A DNA stretch of 36,410 nt from Spartobacteria bacterium (GTDB lineage: Bacteria > Verrucomicrobiota > Kiritimatiellia > RZYC01), in assembly GCA_009929845.1 (NCBI GenBank), contig RZZM01000011.1:1-36410 (forward strand), written 5' to 3'. Below are positions 17,424-26,357 of the stretch, piece by piece. Under the pieces are notes generated by a model that did not search any database, had not been told where the DNA came from, and saw nothing but the letters and a program-made list of their open reading frames with translations. Position numbers and translations under genes: made by a program. Positions within the stretch are counted from its first letter, which is position 1; the number at the start of each line of letters is the position of its first letter.

Positions 17424-19961
17424 TCAGGAGCGCAGGTCGCGATTCGTTAACGCGGATGGGGACAGCGATTGGTATTCTTCCGCGTTTTTGAGCGCTGCTT
17501 TGAACGCGGGCTGGCGGAAAAGGATGGCGATATCGCTGAGGCGGCGCAGGTGCGCCTCGGGGGTTTCGCCGACGCCGGCGAGCAGCACAACGAGGTTTTC
17601 GGGGGTGGTGCCGGCGTCCGGCATGGCGAAGCCGGCGCCCGCGCTGGTGGCCAGCAACGCCAACGGGGCCGGCGGCGGCGCGCCGTGGACATGCAGTAAC
17701 ACGGTGTTTTCGTCAAGAGGCAGGGGATTATCACGCGCGATCTCGATAAGATCGCGCAGCAGGGTTTCACGCGCGGGCCCGGGGCTGAACACACGTTCAA
17801 GCAGCGTGCGCAGCACCGCTTCCGTGTCGGGTTCCCCGGTCTTGACCAGTACGTGTTGTTCAGGAAAAAGGTCTGTGAACCGGTCCGTCGGAGAGGCCGC
17901 GGAGGGCGCTTCGGATTCCCATTTCACCTCGGCGGGATAAACCATCAGCAGATGTCCGCCCGTGGAGTGCCGGGCCAGTAATGCCGGCAACCGGTCCTGA
18001 AGCGGGGTCCAGGCCAGCCGCCCCGCGCGGGCCATGAAGAGCACGGGGAAGTCCTGGCGATCGGCCAGGCCGCGCCAGGCCGCGACGCCCCGGGTCCATC
18101 GTCCGAGTTGCGCCACATTGATATGCGCATCGCGCTTATCAAACAATTTGTGCGCGCGAAGCGCGGAGAGGGTTTGCGCTTCAGCCATGATCAGCATGTT
18201 CATGCCCGCTTGTTTTCGCAGGCGCTTGACGCAGTCCCAGGCGGCGGTGAATCCCGGCATGCGCTCAATCCAGGGCGGCAGGAAGACGACCATGCGGCGG
18301 CAGGTGTTCAACGGTCCGGGGCGCCGCCAGCGCAGGATAAGGTGGTGGCCTTCCTTCACGATTTGTTCCAGCGGATCGCTCAAGGCACTCGATTGGCGTA
18401 CGGTGTCATCGAGCAGGATGGATGTCGCGCGCAGGTCGCGCGCGGCGTCAAGCACCCCGGCGGCGTATTCGGCGGCAATGCGGGTGATCGGATGGACGGG
18501 GATTTCGGCCTCGACGGCGCGGAGCACCGCGGGGGCCAGGAGCCGCTCGCCAAAGGCAATGGCGGCGTTGTCGTCTTCATCATTGGGCATGACGGCCAGG
18601 GGATAAACGGGCTCCTGTGACCGGGGGCGCCTCGCCATCAGGGCCAGTTCCATCAGTGGCATCACCTGCGTGGGATGCTGAATCGGCACCAGCAAACGCT
18701 CAATGGTTTCATGATGCGCTTCCGGCTCTTCATCGCGTTGGATGGCCAGGCGGCGGCCGGCCCGTTCGGTCACCAGGGGGCCGATCGTACAGGTGGCAAG
18801 AATCATGAGAATGGTGCCGTTGAGGACGGCTTCGTTGAAAAGACCGATTTGGACGCCCACCATGACGGCCGCCAGTGTCGCGGCGGCCTGGTTGACCGAC
18901 AACCCAAACAGCACATATGTTTCGTCGTCGGACAATTTCACGAAGCGTGCCGTGAGCCATGCGGCAAGCCATTTGCTCAATGTCACCATGATGACCATAT
19001 AGGCCATGACGATCCATCCCGCGCCGCCGCCCAGCAGCGCGGCGGGATTGACGCGCATGCCCACCGAGAGCAGGAAGAAGGGGATGAAGAGGGCCTCGCC
19101 CACGAAGCGCAGGCGCGTCATGAGCGTGCTGCGCTCCGGAATAAGCGAGTTGAGGGTCAGGCCGGCGAGGAAGGCCCCGATAATGGGTTCGAGCCCGGCC
19201 AGGGGGGCCAGGGCCGCGCAGGCATATACCGCGCCGATGGTAAAAAGAAATAATGCCGCGCCATCGCGCGCAAGCCGTTTCATAATGAGGCGGGCCAATC
19301 GCGGAAGTATCGCGAGCACCGCGCCCACGTATACAATAAACAGCACGGTCTGCCTTACGACAAAGCCGGCGTCGAGCACCCCTCGTGTGATCTCTGCCAC
19401 CACCGCCAATACCAATAACGCCAGGACATCGGTGATGATCGTTCCGCCGATGGCGGCAGTCACGCACCGTTCGCGCACCAGCCCGAGGCGCTGTACCACC
19501 GGGTAGGGCACCAGGGTGTGCGACGCGAACATACTGGCCAGCAGTATGCCCGCCGCCCATCCGAATCCAAGGCCGAAAAAACGCAGGAGATAGACCGCGC
19601 CCAGGGTGCCCAGGACCTGGGGAATACCAAAGGTGGTCAGCCCGAACGCCAGGCTCAGGGTGCGATGGCGGCGGAAATTCTCCATGTCAACTTCCACACC
19701 CGCGAGGAACATCAGGTACAGCAGGCCCACGGAACCCAGCGGCGGAATGAGGCTGTCCCCGGGTATCCAGCCCAGCGCGTGCGGCCCCAGGAGGATGCCC
19801 ACGACAATCAGCCCCACCAGGCCGGGCAGACGCAGGCGTTCAACCAGCCAGGGACTCAGCAGCACCGCCAGGATGGCCAGGCCGAAGACAACGATCGGGT
19901 CCCGCATGGAAAAACCATGATCCAACGCCGCCAGTACAAATGGGTTGCCCAGTACATTCAT
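17424..19961 (-). CDS. CPA2 cation/proton antiporter with USP-like and EIIA-like tail
   Basis: An inner-membrane monovalent-cation/proton antiporter of the CPA2 (KefB/NapA-like) family, 845 residues. The first ~400 residues form the hydrophobic exchanger domain, with family-typical stretches such as LPGLVGLIVVGILLGPHAL, FLAGVEVDM, PLAGLEPIIGAFLAGLTLN and LFIPFFLLSVGM. The ~440-residue tail has a universal-stress-protein-like part (ITRIAAEYAAGVLDAARDL). It finishes with ~125 residues resembling a PTS EIIA type-2 domain (NLVVLLAGVGETPEAHLRRL; FRQPAFKAAL). The usual EIIA 'PHAR' site appears as LLHVHGAP, so phosphorylation is doubtful. The start is unclear: ATG 19961 is used because frame upstream of it crosses the terminator of the preceding gene; ATG 19907 is also possible. 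Neither has a clear Shine-Dalgarno. Confidence 0.88.
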   Translation of the reverse strand: MNVLGNPFVLAALDHGFSMRDPIVVFGLAILAVLLSPWLVERLRLPGLVGLIVVGILLGPHALGWIPGDSLIPPLGSVGLLYLMFLAGVEVDMENFRRHRTLSLAFGLTTFGIPQVLGTLGAVYLLRFFGLGFGWAAGILLASMFASHTLVPYPVVQRLGLVRERCVTAAIGGTIITDVLALLVLAVVAEITRGVLDAGFVVRQTVLFIVYVGAVLAILPRLARLIMKRLARDGAALFLFTIGAVYACAALAPLAGLEPIIGAFLAGLTLNSLIPERSTLMTRLRFVGEALFIPFFLLSVGMRVNPAALLGGGAGWIVMAYMVIMVTLSKWLAAWLTARFVKLSDDETYVLFGLSVNQAAATLAAVMVGVQIGLFNEAVLNGTILMILATCTIGPLVTERAGRRLAIQRDEEPEAHHETIERLLVPIQHPTQVMPLMELALMARRPRSQEPVYPLAVMPNDEDDNAAIAFGERLLAPAVLRAVEAEIPVHPITRIAAEYAAGVLDAARDLRATSILLDDTVRQSSALSDPLEQIVKEGHHLILRWRRPGPLNTCRRMVVFLPPWIERMPGFTAAWDCVKRLRKQAGMNMLIMAEAQTLSALRAHKLFDKRDAHINVAQLGRWTRGVAAWRGLADRQDFPVLFMARAGRLAWTPLQDRLPALLARHSTGGHLLMVYPAEVKWESEAPSAASPTDRFTDLFPEQHVLVKTGEPDTEAVLRTLLERVFSPGPARETLLRDLIEIARDNPLPLDENTVLLHVHGAPPPAPLALLATSAGAGFAMPDAGTTPENLVVLLAGVGETPEAHLRRLSDIAILFRQPAFKAALKNAEEYQSLSPSALTNRDLRS

Positions 19962-19976
19962 GCGCGCATTGTAGTC

Positions 19977-20002
19977 AAAAAACGGTATCATGCAATACCG
20001 TT
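19977..20002 (-). terminator. Rho-independent terminator of the multi-propeller gene
   Basis: On the minus strand AACGGTAT and ATACCGTT form a perfect 8-bp stem around a 6-base loop, ending in a run of six T (two of them in the stem). It lies 9 bases after the stop codon of the propeller gene and before the antiporter start, which implies separate expression of the two genes. Confidence 0.6.
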
Positions 20003-20010
20003 GACCGATA

Positions 20011-23000
20011 TTACCAAAACCCGTTGATCCACATTTGAGGCCAGACGCCGTAGGCCGCGTCCCATCCCCAGTCGCGTTGTTCCAACGCGCCGTCGGAATG
20101 CCGACGAATGTACCAGACGCCATGCGGCTGATCGTAGACCGCGATCTCCGCAGCGCCACTGCCGCTGTAATCGCCGGGCAATGGAACCACGCCCGACCAG
20201 CCCCAGGAACGGATTTGTCCGCCACCGCGGCTATTGAGGATAAACCACATCGCCTGCTCCGGCCAGTAGATGGCCAGGTCGGCGATCCCATCTCCATCAT
20301 AATCCGCGGGCACCGGCGCGGCCGCGTCCCAGCCCCAGTCGCGTTGTTCTATTTGTCCTGAGCTGCTCAACCACAGATACCACTGCCCACCTGACGGCCA
20401 GTAGACCGCCAGATCACAATGTCCGTCGCCGTCGTAGTCCGCGGGCGCAGGCAGGGTGGCGGACCAGCCCAGGTTTTCCTGACGCAAGGTTCCGCTGTCG
20501 CTTTCAAGAATATACCAGTTGCCGGAGGCCGGATGATAAACCGCCACGTCCGCCCGCCCGTCACCATCGTAATCGCCCGGCACGGGCACGACGCCTTCCC
20601 AACCCCAATTGAGCGTGTGCGTGCCGCCTCCACTGTAGCGCAGATACCAGTCGCCGGATTCCGGATGATAAATGGCCAGGTCGCAACGTCCGTCGCCGTC
20701 ATAGTCCGCGGGCGCGGGCAGAACCGCCTCCCAGCCCCAGTTAATCGTATCGTGGCCGCCGCCACTGTATGCGATATACCAGGCGCCGGCCTCGGGCCAG
20801 TAGACAGTCACATCGGTCAGGCCGTCGCCGTCAAAGTCGTTCATGACGGAGAGGCCCTTTTGACGGATGGCGCCGCCGTAGCCGACCGCCACCACGGATT
20901 GGCGCCCGCCGACAAAGGCCTTCGGGGCCGCGTACAGGCCGGTCAGGTCGGTCTGCCAATCAATCCCGTCTGGCGAAGATACAACCGTATTCCATCCGGC
21001 GGCATAGAAACGGTCGTTGACAAAGGCGATGTTGTCAAGGCTGTCGTCAGTGCCGGAAACCTGTGTCTCCCATATCTCGCCGTCGGGCGATGTCAGGATT
21101 CTTCCCGTGCTCCCAACGGCGACAAACCGGCCCTGGCCGAAGGCGACATCATAGAGCGGTTCGGCAGTCGGTGGATACTGGGCTGTCCAGTCGATCCCGT
21201 TGACGGATGTGAAAATCGGCGGTCCGCCGAACATATCGGTAAGGACCATGACATACATCCCGTTTCCGGCGGCAAGGCCCTCAATTTTTGTGTAGGGTCC
21301 GGGACCGGGTTGCTGGGTCCAGGTGTGGCCGTCGGGAGAGGTGTAGAGCCCGCCGAATTCGCCACCGGCCACAAAGCCGACGGGGCCGTGGGTAACGGTG
21401 TTGAGGTAGGGGGGCGGGTCCACCGGGCCATTCGTCCATACGAAGCCATTGGGTGAGGTCAGTATCGCTCCCCATCCAACCGCGACAAACTGGTCGTCCG
21501 CAAAGATTACATCGTAAAGCGGTTCGTTGTTTTCCGTTTCCTGTACGGTCCAGGTGACTCCGTTGGGGGAGGTGGCGGCCTTCCCGCTCCATCCCACGGC
21601 AACAAACGTATGGGCGCCGTATGCAGCGCCGAAGAAATTGTCTATCGGGCCCGTGGTGGCGCGTGCCCAAACACCGTCGTTGGGCGAGGTCCAGATCATG
21701 CCTGGATCGCCGACCGCCACACTGGCGTTGTCGCCGACAGCGCCCGCGAAGACCTGATTGTTCATGTTGGTCTCTTCACTCGTCCAGGCTATTCCATCGG
21801 TCGAACTCAGCGCAATGCCCCTGGCCGATCCGCCAACAGCCAGGTACCGTCCGTTGCCATAGCTCACGTCCCAAAGCATCTGATGGGTTCCCGGATCGCG
21901 CGCCGTCCAATGGGTGCCGCTGTTGGAAGTCCACACCAGGCCGGTCCGGTTCAACTGGTCGTATCCGACAATCACGAACTGATCGTTGGCGTAGACGATT
22001 CCGCGAAGCGATTGATCAATGCCCGCATTATCCACCTCCCAGTCGATGCCGTTGGTCGAGTGGTAAATTGACCCTTCGGCGTCGATGCCATTCCAGGCGA
22101 CTGCTACATAGCGGCCGTTGCCGTAGGCAATGGCCTCGATGTTATGTTGTTCACCCGGATACTGCCGGGTCCAGTTGTAACTGTCCGGCGAGGTCAGTAT
22201 TACGCCGCCCGCTCCGACGGCTACAAACTGATCATCGCCGTGGATTACGTCGTAGAGGAGGCGGGTAGTCGGATTCAATTCCTCCCAGTCCGTGTTTTCG
22301 GCAAGGTCCTTCCGCAGGATCGTTCCGTGATTGCCGACGGCTACGACGACCCCGTCATCGTTGGCGCAGATGCCATAGAGGTTGGTGATGCCGCCCCAGT
22401 CTTGGGGTTGCCACGAAAGACCGTTGGGTGAGGTGAGGATCGTGCCTTCCCATCCGACGGCGATGAACTGTCCCCGCGTGTAGATGATGTCGTGCAACCG
22501 TGTGCTCAACGGACGTACATTGCGCCAGTGCCACAGGTCGCGGCCAACCTCGGGATGCCGTGGAGAACGATCCCCCGGCTCAATGGCCAGTCCAAAGGGA
22601 AACAGGTAGGCATAGGGGCCGGCGGAGATTTCCCGGATCGGCGGCGCATCCCCGTCGGCGTCCTTTTCGTAGACGGTGACACTACGGACGTTGCCGACAT
22701 AGATGTCTTCATCGACAACGATGCTCAGCGGAAGGTCCATGCCGGTGTCGTCTCCGCTGATCGTGCGCAGGGGGGCCACGTCGCCCGCGGCATTTTTGTC
22801 GAGGATGTGCACATATTCATTATCAGCGCTGTCACCCGGTGTTCCTGTTACATAGATGTTGTCCTCGTCCACCGCGATGCCGAGAAGTTTCTCGAACTTT
22901 GTATTTGGACCGCCGATGGTAGCGAGCGGGGGCGCATTTCCGTCCGCGCCGAGCGCATGGACCAGGATGTTGCTGGCGCCGGCGTTGACCACATACAGGC

Positions 23001-23511
23001 GCGAGCCGTCCACGGCAAGATTGACGGGACGATCCAACCCTGTGCCCGGACCCATGATCTGGCGGACCGGCGCGGTATCCCCCTCGGCGGCGATGTCATA
23101 TACGGTAATGCTTGAGTTGGAAAAGTTCGCGACATACAGGAACTGTTCGTTAGCCGCCAGCCCGCGTGGCGAATTAAATTCCGTGTTGGGCCCCTCAATC
23201 ACGCGCTGGGGAGCCGCGTCGCCGTCGGCAAACCGGTCGTATGCGCATATGCGTCCTTCCTCGTCCGTTCGCACCGTCACAAAGATCAGGTTCGAGGCAA
23301 GGGCGATTCCGTTGGGTATGTTGGTAAGCAGGGTATTCGGCCCCCAGATGGTCTGCTTGGGGTCCACCTCGCCATCGTCCTGGGAATCGTAAACATAAAT
23401 GGCGCGCAAGACGCTTGCGACAAAGAGTCTGCCGCCTGAAGCCGAAACGGGCGCGCACAGCGCCAGGATGAGTAAAAATTGCCATACCAAACCGATACTT
23501 TTCCTTTTCAT
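20011..23511 (-). CDS. Secreted multi-beta-propeller protein (NHL-like, SPDG-W repeats, FG-GAP-like)
   Basis: A 1,166-residue exported protein starting with a signal peptide (MKRKSIGLVWQFLLILALC, then APVSASG). The ATG at 23511 has AAAGGAG seven bases upstream. Residues ~27-320 contain six ~45-residue repeats of the form ITVYD-x-A-x-GD-x-AP-x-R-x-I-x-GPNT...LYV-N, an NHL-like six-bladed propeller. Residues ~330-870 contain about fourteen ~40-residue repeats of LYDV-x-FVAVG-x-G-x-ILTSPDG-x-W, which would make two seven-bladed propellers. Residues ~880-1166 contain six repeats of DYDGDGxxDLAVYxPxxGxWY, FG-GAP/VCBS-type with calcium-binding Asp loops; the last is degenerate (DYSGSGAAEI). No catalytic residues were recognised. 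A surface binding or scaffold role is likely but unproven. It is divergently transcribed from the ligase gene. Confidence 0.87.
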   Translation of the reverse strand: MKRKSIGLVWQFLLILALCAPVSASGGRLFVASVLRAIYVYDSQDDGEVDPKQTIWGPNTLLTNIPNGIALASNLIFVTVRTDEEGRICAYDRFADGDAAPQRVIEGPNTEFNSPRGLAANEQFLYVANFSNSSITVYDIAAEGDTAPVRQIMGPGTGLDRPVNLAVDGSRLYVVNAGASNILVHALGADGNAPPLATIGGPNTKFEKLLGIAVDEDNIYVTGTPGDSADNEYVHILDKNAAGDVAPLRTISGDDTGMDLPLSIVVDEDIYVGNVRSVTVYEKDADGDAPPIREISAGPYAYLFPFGLAIEPGDRSPRHPEVGRDLWHWRNVRPLSTRLHDIIYTRGQFIAVGWEGTILTSPNGLSWQPQDWGGITNLYGICANDDGVVVAVGNHGTILRKDLAENTDWEELNPTTRLLYDVIHGDDQFVAVGAGGVILTSPDSYNWTRQYPGEQHNIEAIAYGNGRYVAVAWNGIDAEGSIYHSTNGIDWEVDNAGIDQSLRGIVYANDQFVIVGYDQLNRTGLVWTSNSGTHWTARDPGTHQMLWDVSYGNGRYLAVGGSARGIALSSTDGIAWTSEETNMNNQVFAGAVGDNASVAVGDPGMIWTSPNDGVWARATTGPIDNFFGAAYGAHTFVAVGWSGKAATSPNGVTWTVQETENNEPLYDVIFADDQFVAVGWGAILTSPNGFVWTNGPVDPPPYLNTVTHGPVGFVAGGEFGGLYTSPDGHTWTQQPGPGPYTKIEGLAAGNGMYVMVLTDMFGGPPIFTSVNGIDWTAQYPPTAEPLYDVAFGQGRFVAVGSTGRILTSPDGEIWETQVSGTDDSLDNIAFVNDRFYAAGWNTVVSSPDGIDWQTDLTGLYAAPKAFVGGRQSVVAVGYGGAIRQKGLSVMNDFDGDGLTDVTVYWPEAGAWYIAYSGGGHDTINWGWEAVLPAPADYDGDGRCDLAIYHPESGDWYLRYSGGGTHTLNWGWEGVVPVPGDYDGDGRADVAVYHPASGNWYILESDSGTLRQENLGWSATLPAPADYDGDGHCDLAVYWPSGGQWYLWLSSSGQIEQRDWGWDAAAPVPADYDGDGIADLAIYWPEQAMWFILNSRGGGQIRSWGWSGVVPLPGDYSGSGAAEIAVYDQPHGVWYIRRHSDGALEQRDWGWDAAYGVWPQMWINGFW

Positions 23512-23790
23512 CGCGCTCTCCTTTGTTAGACGCATACACTTGTTTGTCATGTTCCGTAAAATCATGACGAGATTGTAAATGAAGAAAGGCGTGAGATCAA
23601 TTCTAAATGCAGGACAAACAGATTGAAGGTCCGATGGGCTCGAAAGAAACAAACGGCCCCTGTCACGGCAATGGGAGAATAATCGCTGATACGCTCACCT
23701 CCTGGCAAACGGTCGAGGTAAGGAGTTCTGAATTTACTTCTCTGGATGACATCTGTGCGGTAAAGTAAGGCCGTATATAGATGAAATCCG
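23512..23790. other. Divergent intergenic region
   Basis: 279 bases between the divergently transcribed propeller and ligase genes, so promoters in both directions are expected. I could not identify convincing -35/-10 pairs. It contains one copy of a short repeat (23714-23730) also seen at 27191-27215 and 30413-30436. Confidence 0.4.
23714..23730 (-). repeat. Short dispersed intergenic repeat, copy A
   Basis: On the minus strand the sequence is CAGAACTCCTTACCTCG. It matches copy B at 16 of 17 positions. All three copies lie between genes. Confidence 0.35.
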
Positions 23791-25095
23791 ATGAAGTTTG
23801 ACGCTACATTAGAATACAAACCTTGGGAAGAGCAGCGCCGGTTCATGGCGGCGCGGCTTGCGGAGTTGTATGCGTACGCGGGCGCCCGCTCGCCTTACTA
23901 CCGCGAGGCGCTTGCCGGAACGTCCTGCCCTGATGGGGAAGAACTTTTTGACTTCTGGAGCGGCCTCCCGCTGACCACCCGCCACGACCTCGCCGAACGG
24001 AACGAGGATTTTTGTGCGTCGCCGGAAGCGGATATCCGCGAGATCGTCTGTACCTCCGGGACCAAAAGTTCACCGATCAGTATCTATTTAACCCGGCAGG
24101 ATTTGCTGAAACTCGAACAGAATGAATGGTACGCCTTTCAATCGGCCGGGTTCTCATCCAGCGACCGTGTGTTGCTCTGTGTGACGATGGAGCAGCTATT
24201 CATGGCCGGGATGGCGTATTACCTGGGGTTGGAACGCTGCGGGTGTACGGTTTTGCGTCAGGGGGCGGGCAATCCCGCCCATCAGGCGGAACTGATCGTC
24301 CGCCATCGTATTACCGGGATCGTTACCGTGCCCTCCTTTCTGAATGCCGTGGTGCGTGCGCTGAACGCGGCCGGGGTGGCGCCCAACGACGGGTTGCTGC
24401 AACGCGCCGTGCTGGTCGGCGAGAATCTGCGTCTGCCGGATTGGGCCCCCTCGGCTCTGGCCCGCTCGATCCGTGAACAGTGGCCGGTGGATTTGTTTGG
24501 CTCCTACGGCAATACGGAAATGTGCGGCTCCATGGCGGAGTGCGAACAGGGCCGGGGCGCGCACATGCATCCCGATGTGGTCTATGCCGAGATTGTGGAT
24601 GAGGCTGGAACGCCACTCACCGCCGGCGAGCAGGGGTGCCTGGTGGTCTCCACGCTGAACGCGGAAGGGACCCCGCTTATCCGATACAAAACCGGGGATA
24701 TTGCCTTTATGGACGACACCCCGTGCGCGTGCGGCAGATTTTCGCCCCGCCTGGGGCCGGTGATCGGCCGCGAAGGGGATATGCTGAAGATCAAGGGCAC
24801 CAAGGTCTACCCGTCGGTGGTGGCCGATCTCCTGGTGGCCATCAGGGAGGTGGGCGAGTTCGTGCTGGAAGCGGACCAGGATGAGAACGGTTCCGACCGG
24901 TTGCATGTGCATATGACCTGGCGCGACGGGGTGGAGGGCCCGCCCGGAAAGATCGAAGAAATTTTAGCGACACGCTTGCGGACGCGTCCGGTAATTCACA
25001 TACTGTCCCAGGAACAACTCAACAGGATGACACGACGCCCGGGATACCGAAAGCGGATTTCATTTATAGATAGGCGCAAACAACAACAGGGATAA
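23791..25095 (+). CDS. PaaK-like adenylate-forming ligase (phenylacetate-CoA ligase family)
   Basis: A 434-residue member of the ANL superfamily, closest to phenylacetate-CoA ligases/coenzyme F390 synthetases. Such enzymes activate a carboxylate with ATP to an acyl-adenylate and then pass it to a thiol or amine. Core motifs in order are the phosphate loop CTSGTKSSP (87-95), the adenine-site motif SYGNTEMCG (238-246), YKTGD (299-303), a CACGR segment (312-316) and the hinge/C-terminal entry GREGDMLKIKGTKVYP (326-341). Length is typical of PaaK proteins. It is followed after 6 bases by a radical SAM/SPASM gene, so the two are almost certainly co-translated and probably act in one pathway. The substrate is unknown. 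The rest of a phenylacetate degradation pathway is absent, which argues against simple aromatic catabolism. Confidence 0.87.
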   Translation: MKFDATLEYKPWEEQRRFMAARLAELYAYAGARSPYYREALAGTSCPDGEELFDFWSGLPLTTRHDLAERNEDFCASPEADIREIVCTSGTKSSPISIYLTRQDLLKLEQNEWYAFQSAGFSSSDRVLLCVTMEQLFMAGMAYYLGLERCGCTVLRQGAGNPAHQAELIVRHRITGIVTVPSFLNAVVRALNAAGVAPNDGLLQRAVLVGENLRLPDWAPSALARSIREQWPVDLFGSYGNTEMCGSMAECEQGRGAHMHPDVVYAEIVDEAGTPLTAGEQGCLVVSTLNAEGTPLIRYKTGDIAFMDDTPCACGRFSPRLGPVIGREGDMLKIKGTKVYPSVVADLLVAIREVGEFVLEADQDENGSDRLHVHMTWRDGVEGPPGKIEEILATRLRTRPVIHILSQEQLNRMTRRPGYRKRISFIDRRKQQQG

Positions 25096-25101
25096 ATACA
25101 T

Positions 25102-26187
25102 ATGGATCGTACATTACGCTCGCCGGAGAAGGTATATGGCCTGCATTTCAGTCCAGAGGAGATCAGGCAAGCGGTTGCGCAGAACAGGTTGTTGACCCTC
25201 GATCTGGAAACAAGCCGGGTTTGTAACCTGCGGTGTGTCTATTGCTACGCCAATTCGGGCCATAAACGCGAAAATGAGTTATCCTTTGAGGAGATTTGCG
25301 GGGTTATTGATCAGGCCATCGAACTCGGGGTCAAAAACATCACGATCATTGGTGGCGGGGAGCCGATGCTTCATCCGAACATCCTGGACATCATCGACTA
25401 CATCGCCCAGCAGGGGATCACCCAGAACCTGTTTACCAACGGCACGCTCATGACCCCCGCCGAGGCGGATTTCATCGCGGCGCGGAAGGTGTCGATCGTC
25501 ACAAAATTCAACAGCCTGAAAAGCGAGGTGCAGGACCGCCTGGCCGGCGTGCCCGGAACCTACGACCTGATTCATAAGACCATTGAGCTGTTGGTCGAAC
25601 ACGGCTACAGCAAGGACCCCGAGTTGCCGCTCGGACTCGAAACCATCATCTGCAAGCACAACTATGACGAGCTGCCGGAAATGTGGCGCTATGCCCGGCA
25701 GCGTAACATGCACCCATATTTTGAAGTGATTACCTTCCAGGGACGGGCCAAGGGGGAACGGCTGAATGTGGAGATGGAGCAACTGAAGGATTTATTTCAT
25801 CGGTTGTTGGAGATTGATGAGCAGGAATTCGGCTTTACCTGGAACCCGCACCCTCCCATCGCCGGCCTTTCCTGCCAGCGCCACTTTTACAATCTGCTGG
25901 TTACATCCAACGGCTACATCCATCCCTGTACCGGGGTGGATGTCAATGTGGGAAATGTTCGGCATCACACCCTGCGGGAGGTCCTGGATACCTCGCCGGT
26001 GATTCACGCCCTCCGACGGATCGATCAGCATATCAAAGGGAAGTGCCGTGCGTGCCGGTACAAGGATGAATGCTACGGCTGTCGCGGTTTCGCCTACCAT
26101 TACTGCGGCGATTTTCTGGATGCGGACCCGACGTGCTGGGTTAATGAATCCTCCGAAGGCGACCGACCGACAACGTTAAACAGATGA
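25102..26187 (+). CDS. Radical SAM protein with SPASM-type C-terminus
   Basis: A 361-residue radical S-adenosylmethionine enzyme. The [4Fe-4S] motif is C41-NLR-C45-VY-C48, and the SAM-contacting GGGEP is at 84-88. The C-terminal part carries eight further cysteines (258, 276, 315, 318, 324, 327, 335, 345) including a CRACRYKDECYGCRG cluster, the pattern of SPASM domains that bind auxiliary Fe-S clusters. SPASM proteins commonly modify ribosomally made peptides or proteins, or act as sulfatase maturases; some act on small molecules. The gene lies 6 bases after a PaaK-like ligase and 17 bases before a small Cys-rich segment. No peptide precursor with a typical leader was recognised. Function beyond the superfamily is inference. 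Confidence 0.9.
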   Translation: MDRTLRSPEKVYGLHFSPEEIRQAVAQNRLLTLDLETSRVCNLRCVYCYANSGHKRENELSFEEICGVIDQAIELGVKNITIIGGGEPMLHPNILDIIDYIAQQGITQNLFTNGTLMTPAEADFIAARKVSIVTKFNSLKSEVQDRLAGVPGTYDLIHKTIELLVEHGYSKDPELPLGLETIICKHNYDELPEMWRYARQRNMHPYFEVITFQGRAKGERLNVEMEQLKDLFHRLLEIDEQEFGFTWNPHPPIAGLSCQRHFYNLLVTSNGYIHPCTGVDVNVGNVRHHTLREVLDTSPVIHALRRIDQHIKGKCRACRYKDECYGCRGFAYHYCGDFLDADPTCWVNESSEGDRPTTLNR

Positions 26188-26204
26188 AGTAAAGGTAACG
26201 CGAC

Positions 26205-26357
26205 ATGGAAAAAATAATTGTCTGTATTGTAGTGGTAATGGCCCTGCTGTTTATCATCCGGCGCATTGTCCGAAACATACGGTACGGCCACAGCACGCAG
26301 TGCCAGGGTAATTGCATGCGTTGCGCCTGTCGGGAACAAGACCAGAAACGAGGGAAT
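26205..26357 (+). other. Cys-rich single-TM segment in frame with the barrel gene
   Basis: Fifty-one codons starting MEKIIVCIVVVMALLFIIRR and containing the cluster CQGNCMRCAC. The ATG has AAAGG nine bases upstream. A short N-terminal helix followed by basic residues and closely spaced cysteines resembles FeoB-associated Cys-rich membrane proteins (PF12669-like). There is no stop codon: the frame runs straight into the outer-membrane protein that follows, which has its own signal peptide. It could be a small gene that has lost its stop, a true N-terminal extension, or a nested start used for two products. Confidence 0.45.

Noticed and set aside
17424-17700. Reading the AMPDAG segment of the antiporter tail as an EIIA site with His replaced by Asp
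   Set aside because: Aligning the flanking NLVVLLAG and EAHLRRL segments places that Asp in a later loop. The active-site position is better matched by LLHVHG, so a His-to-Asp change is not claimed.
19962-20300. N-terminal extension of the antiporter frame
   Set aside because: This part is antisense-free but overlaps the C-terminal FG-GAP-like repeats of the upstream gene in another frame, is Arg/Ser-rich and not membrane-like, and crosses the terminator hairpin.
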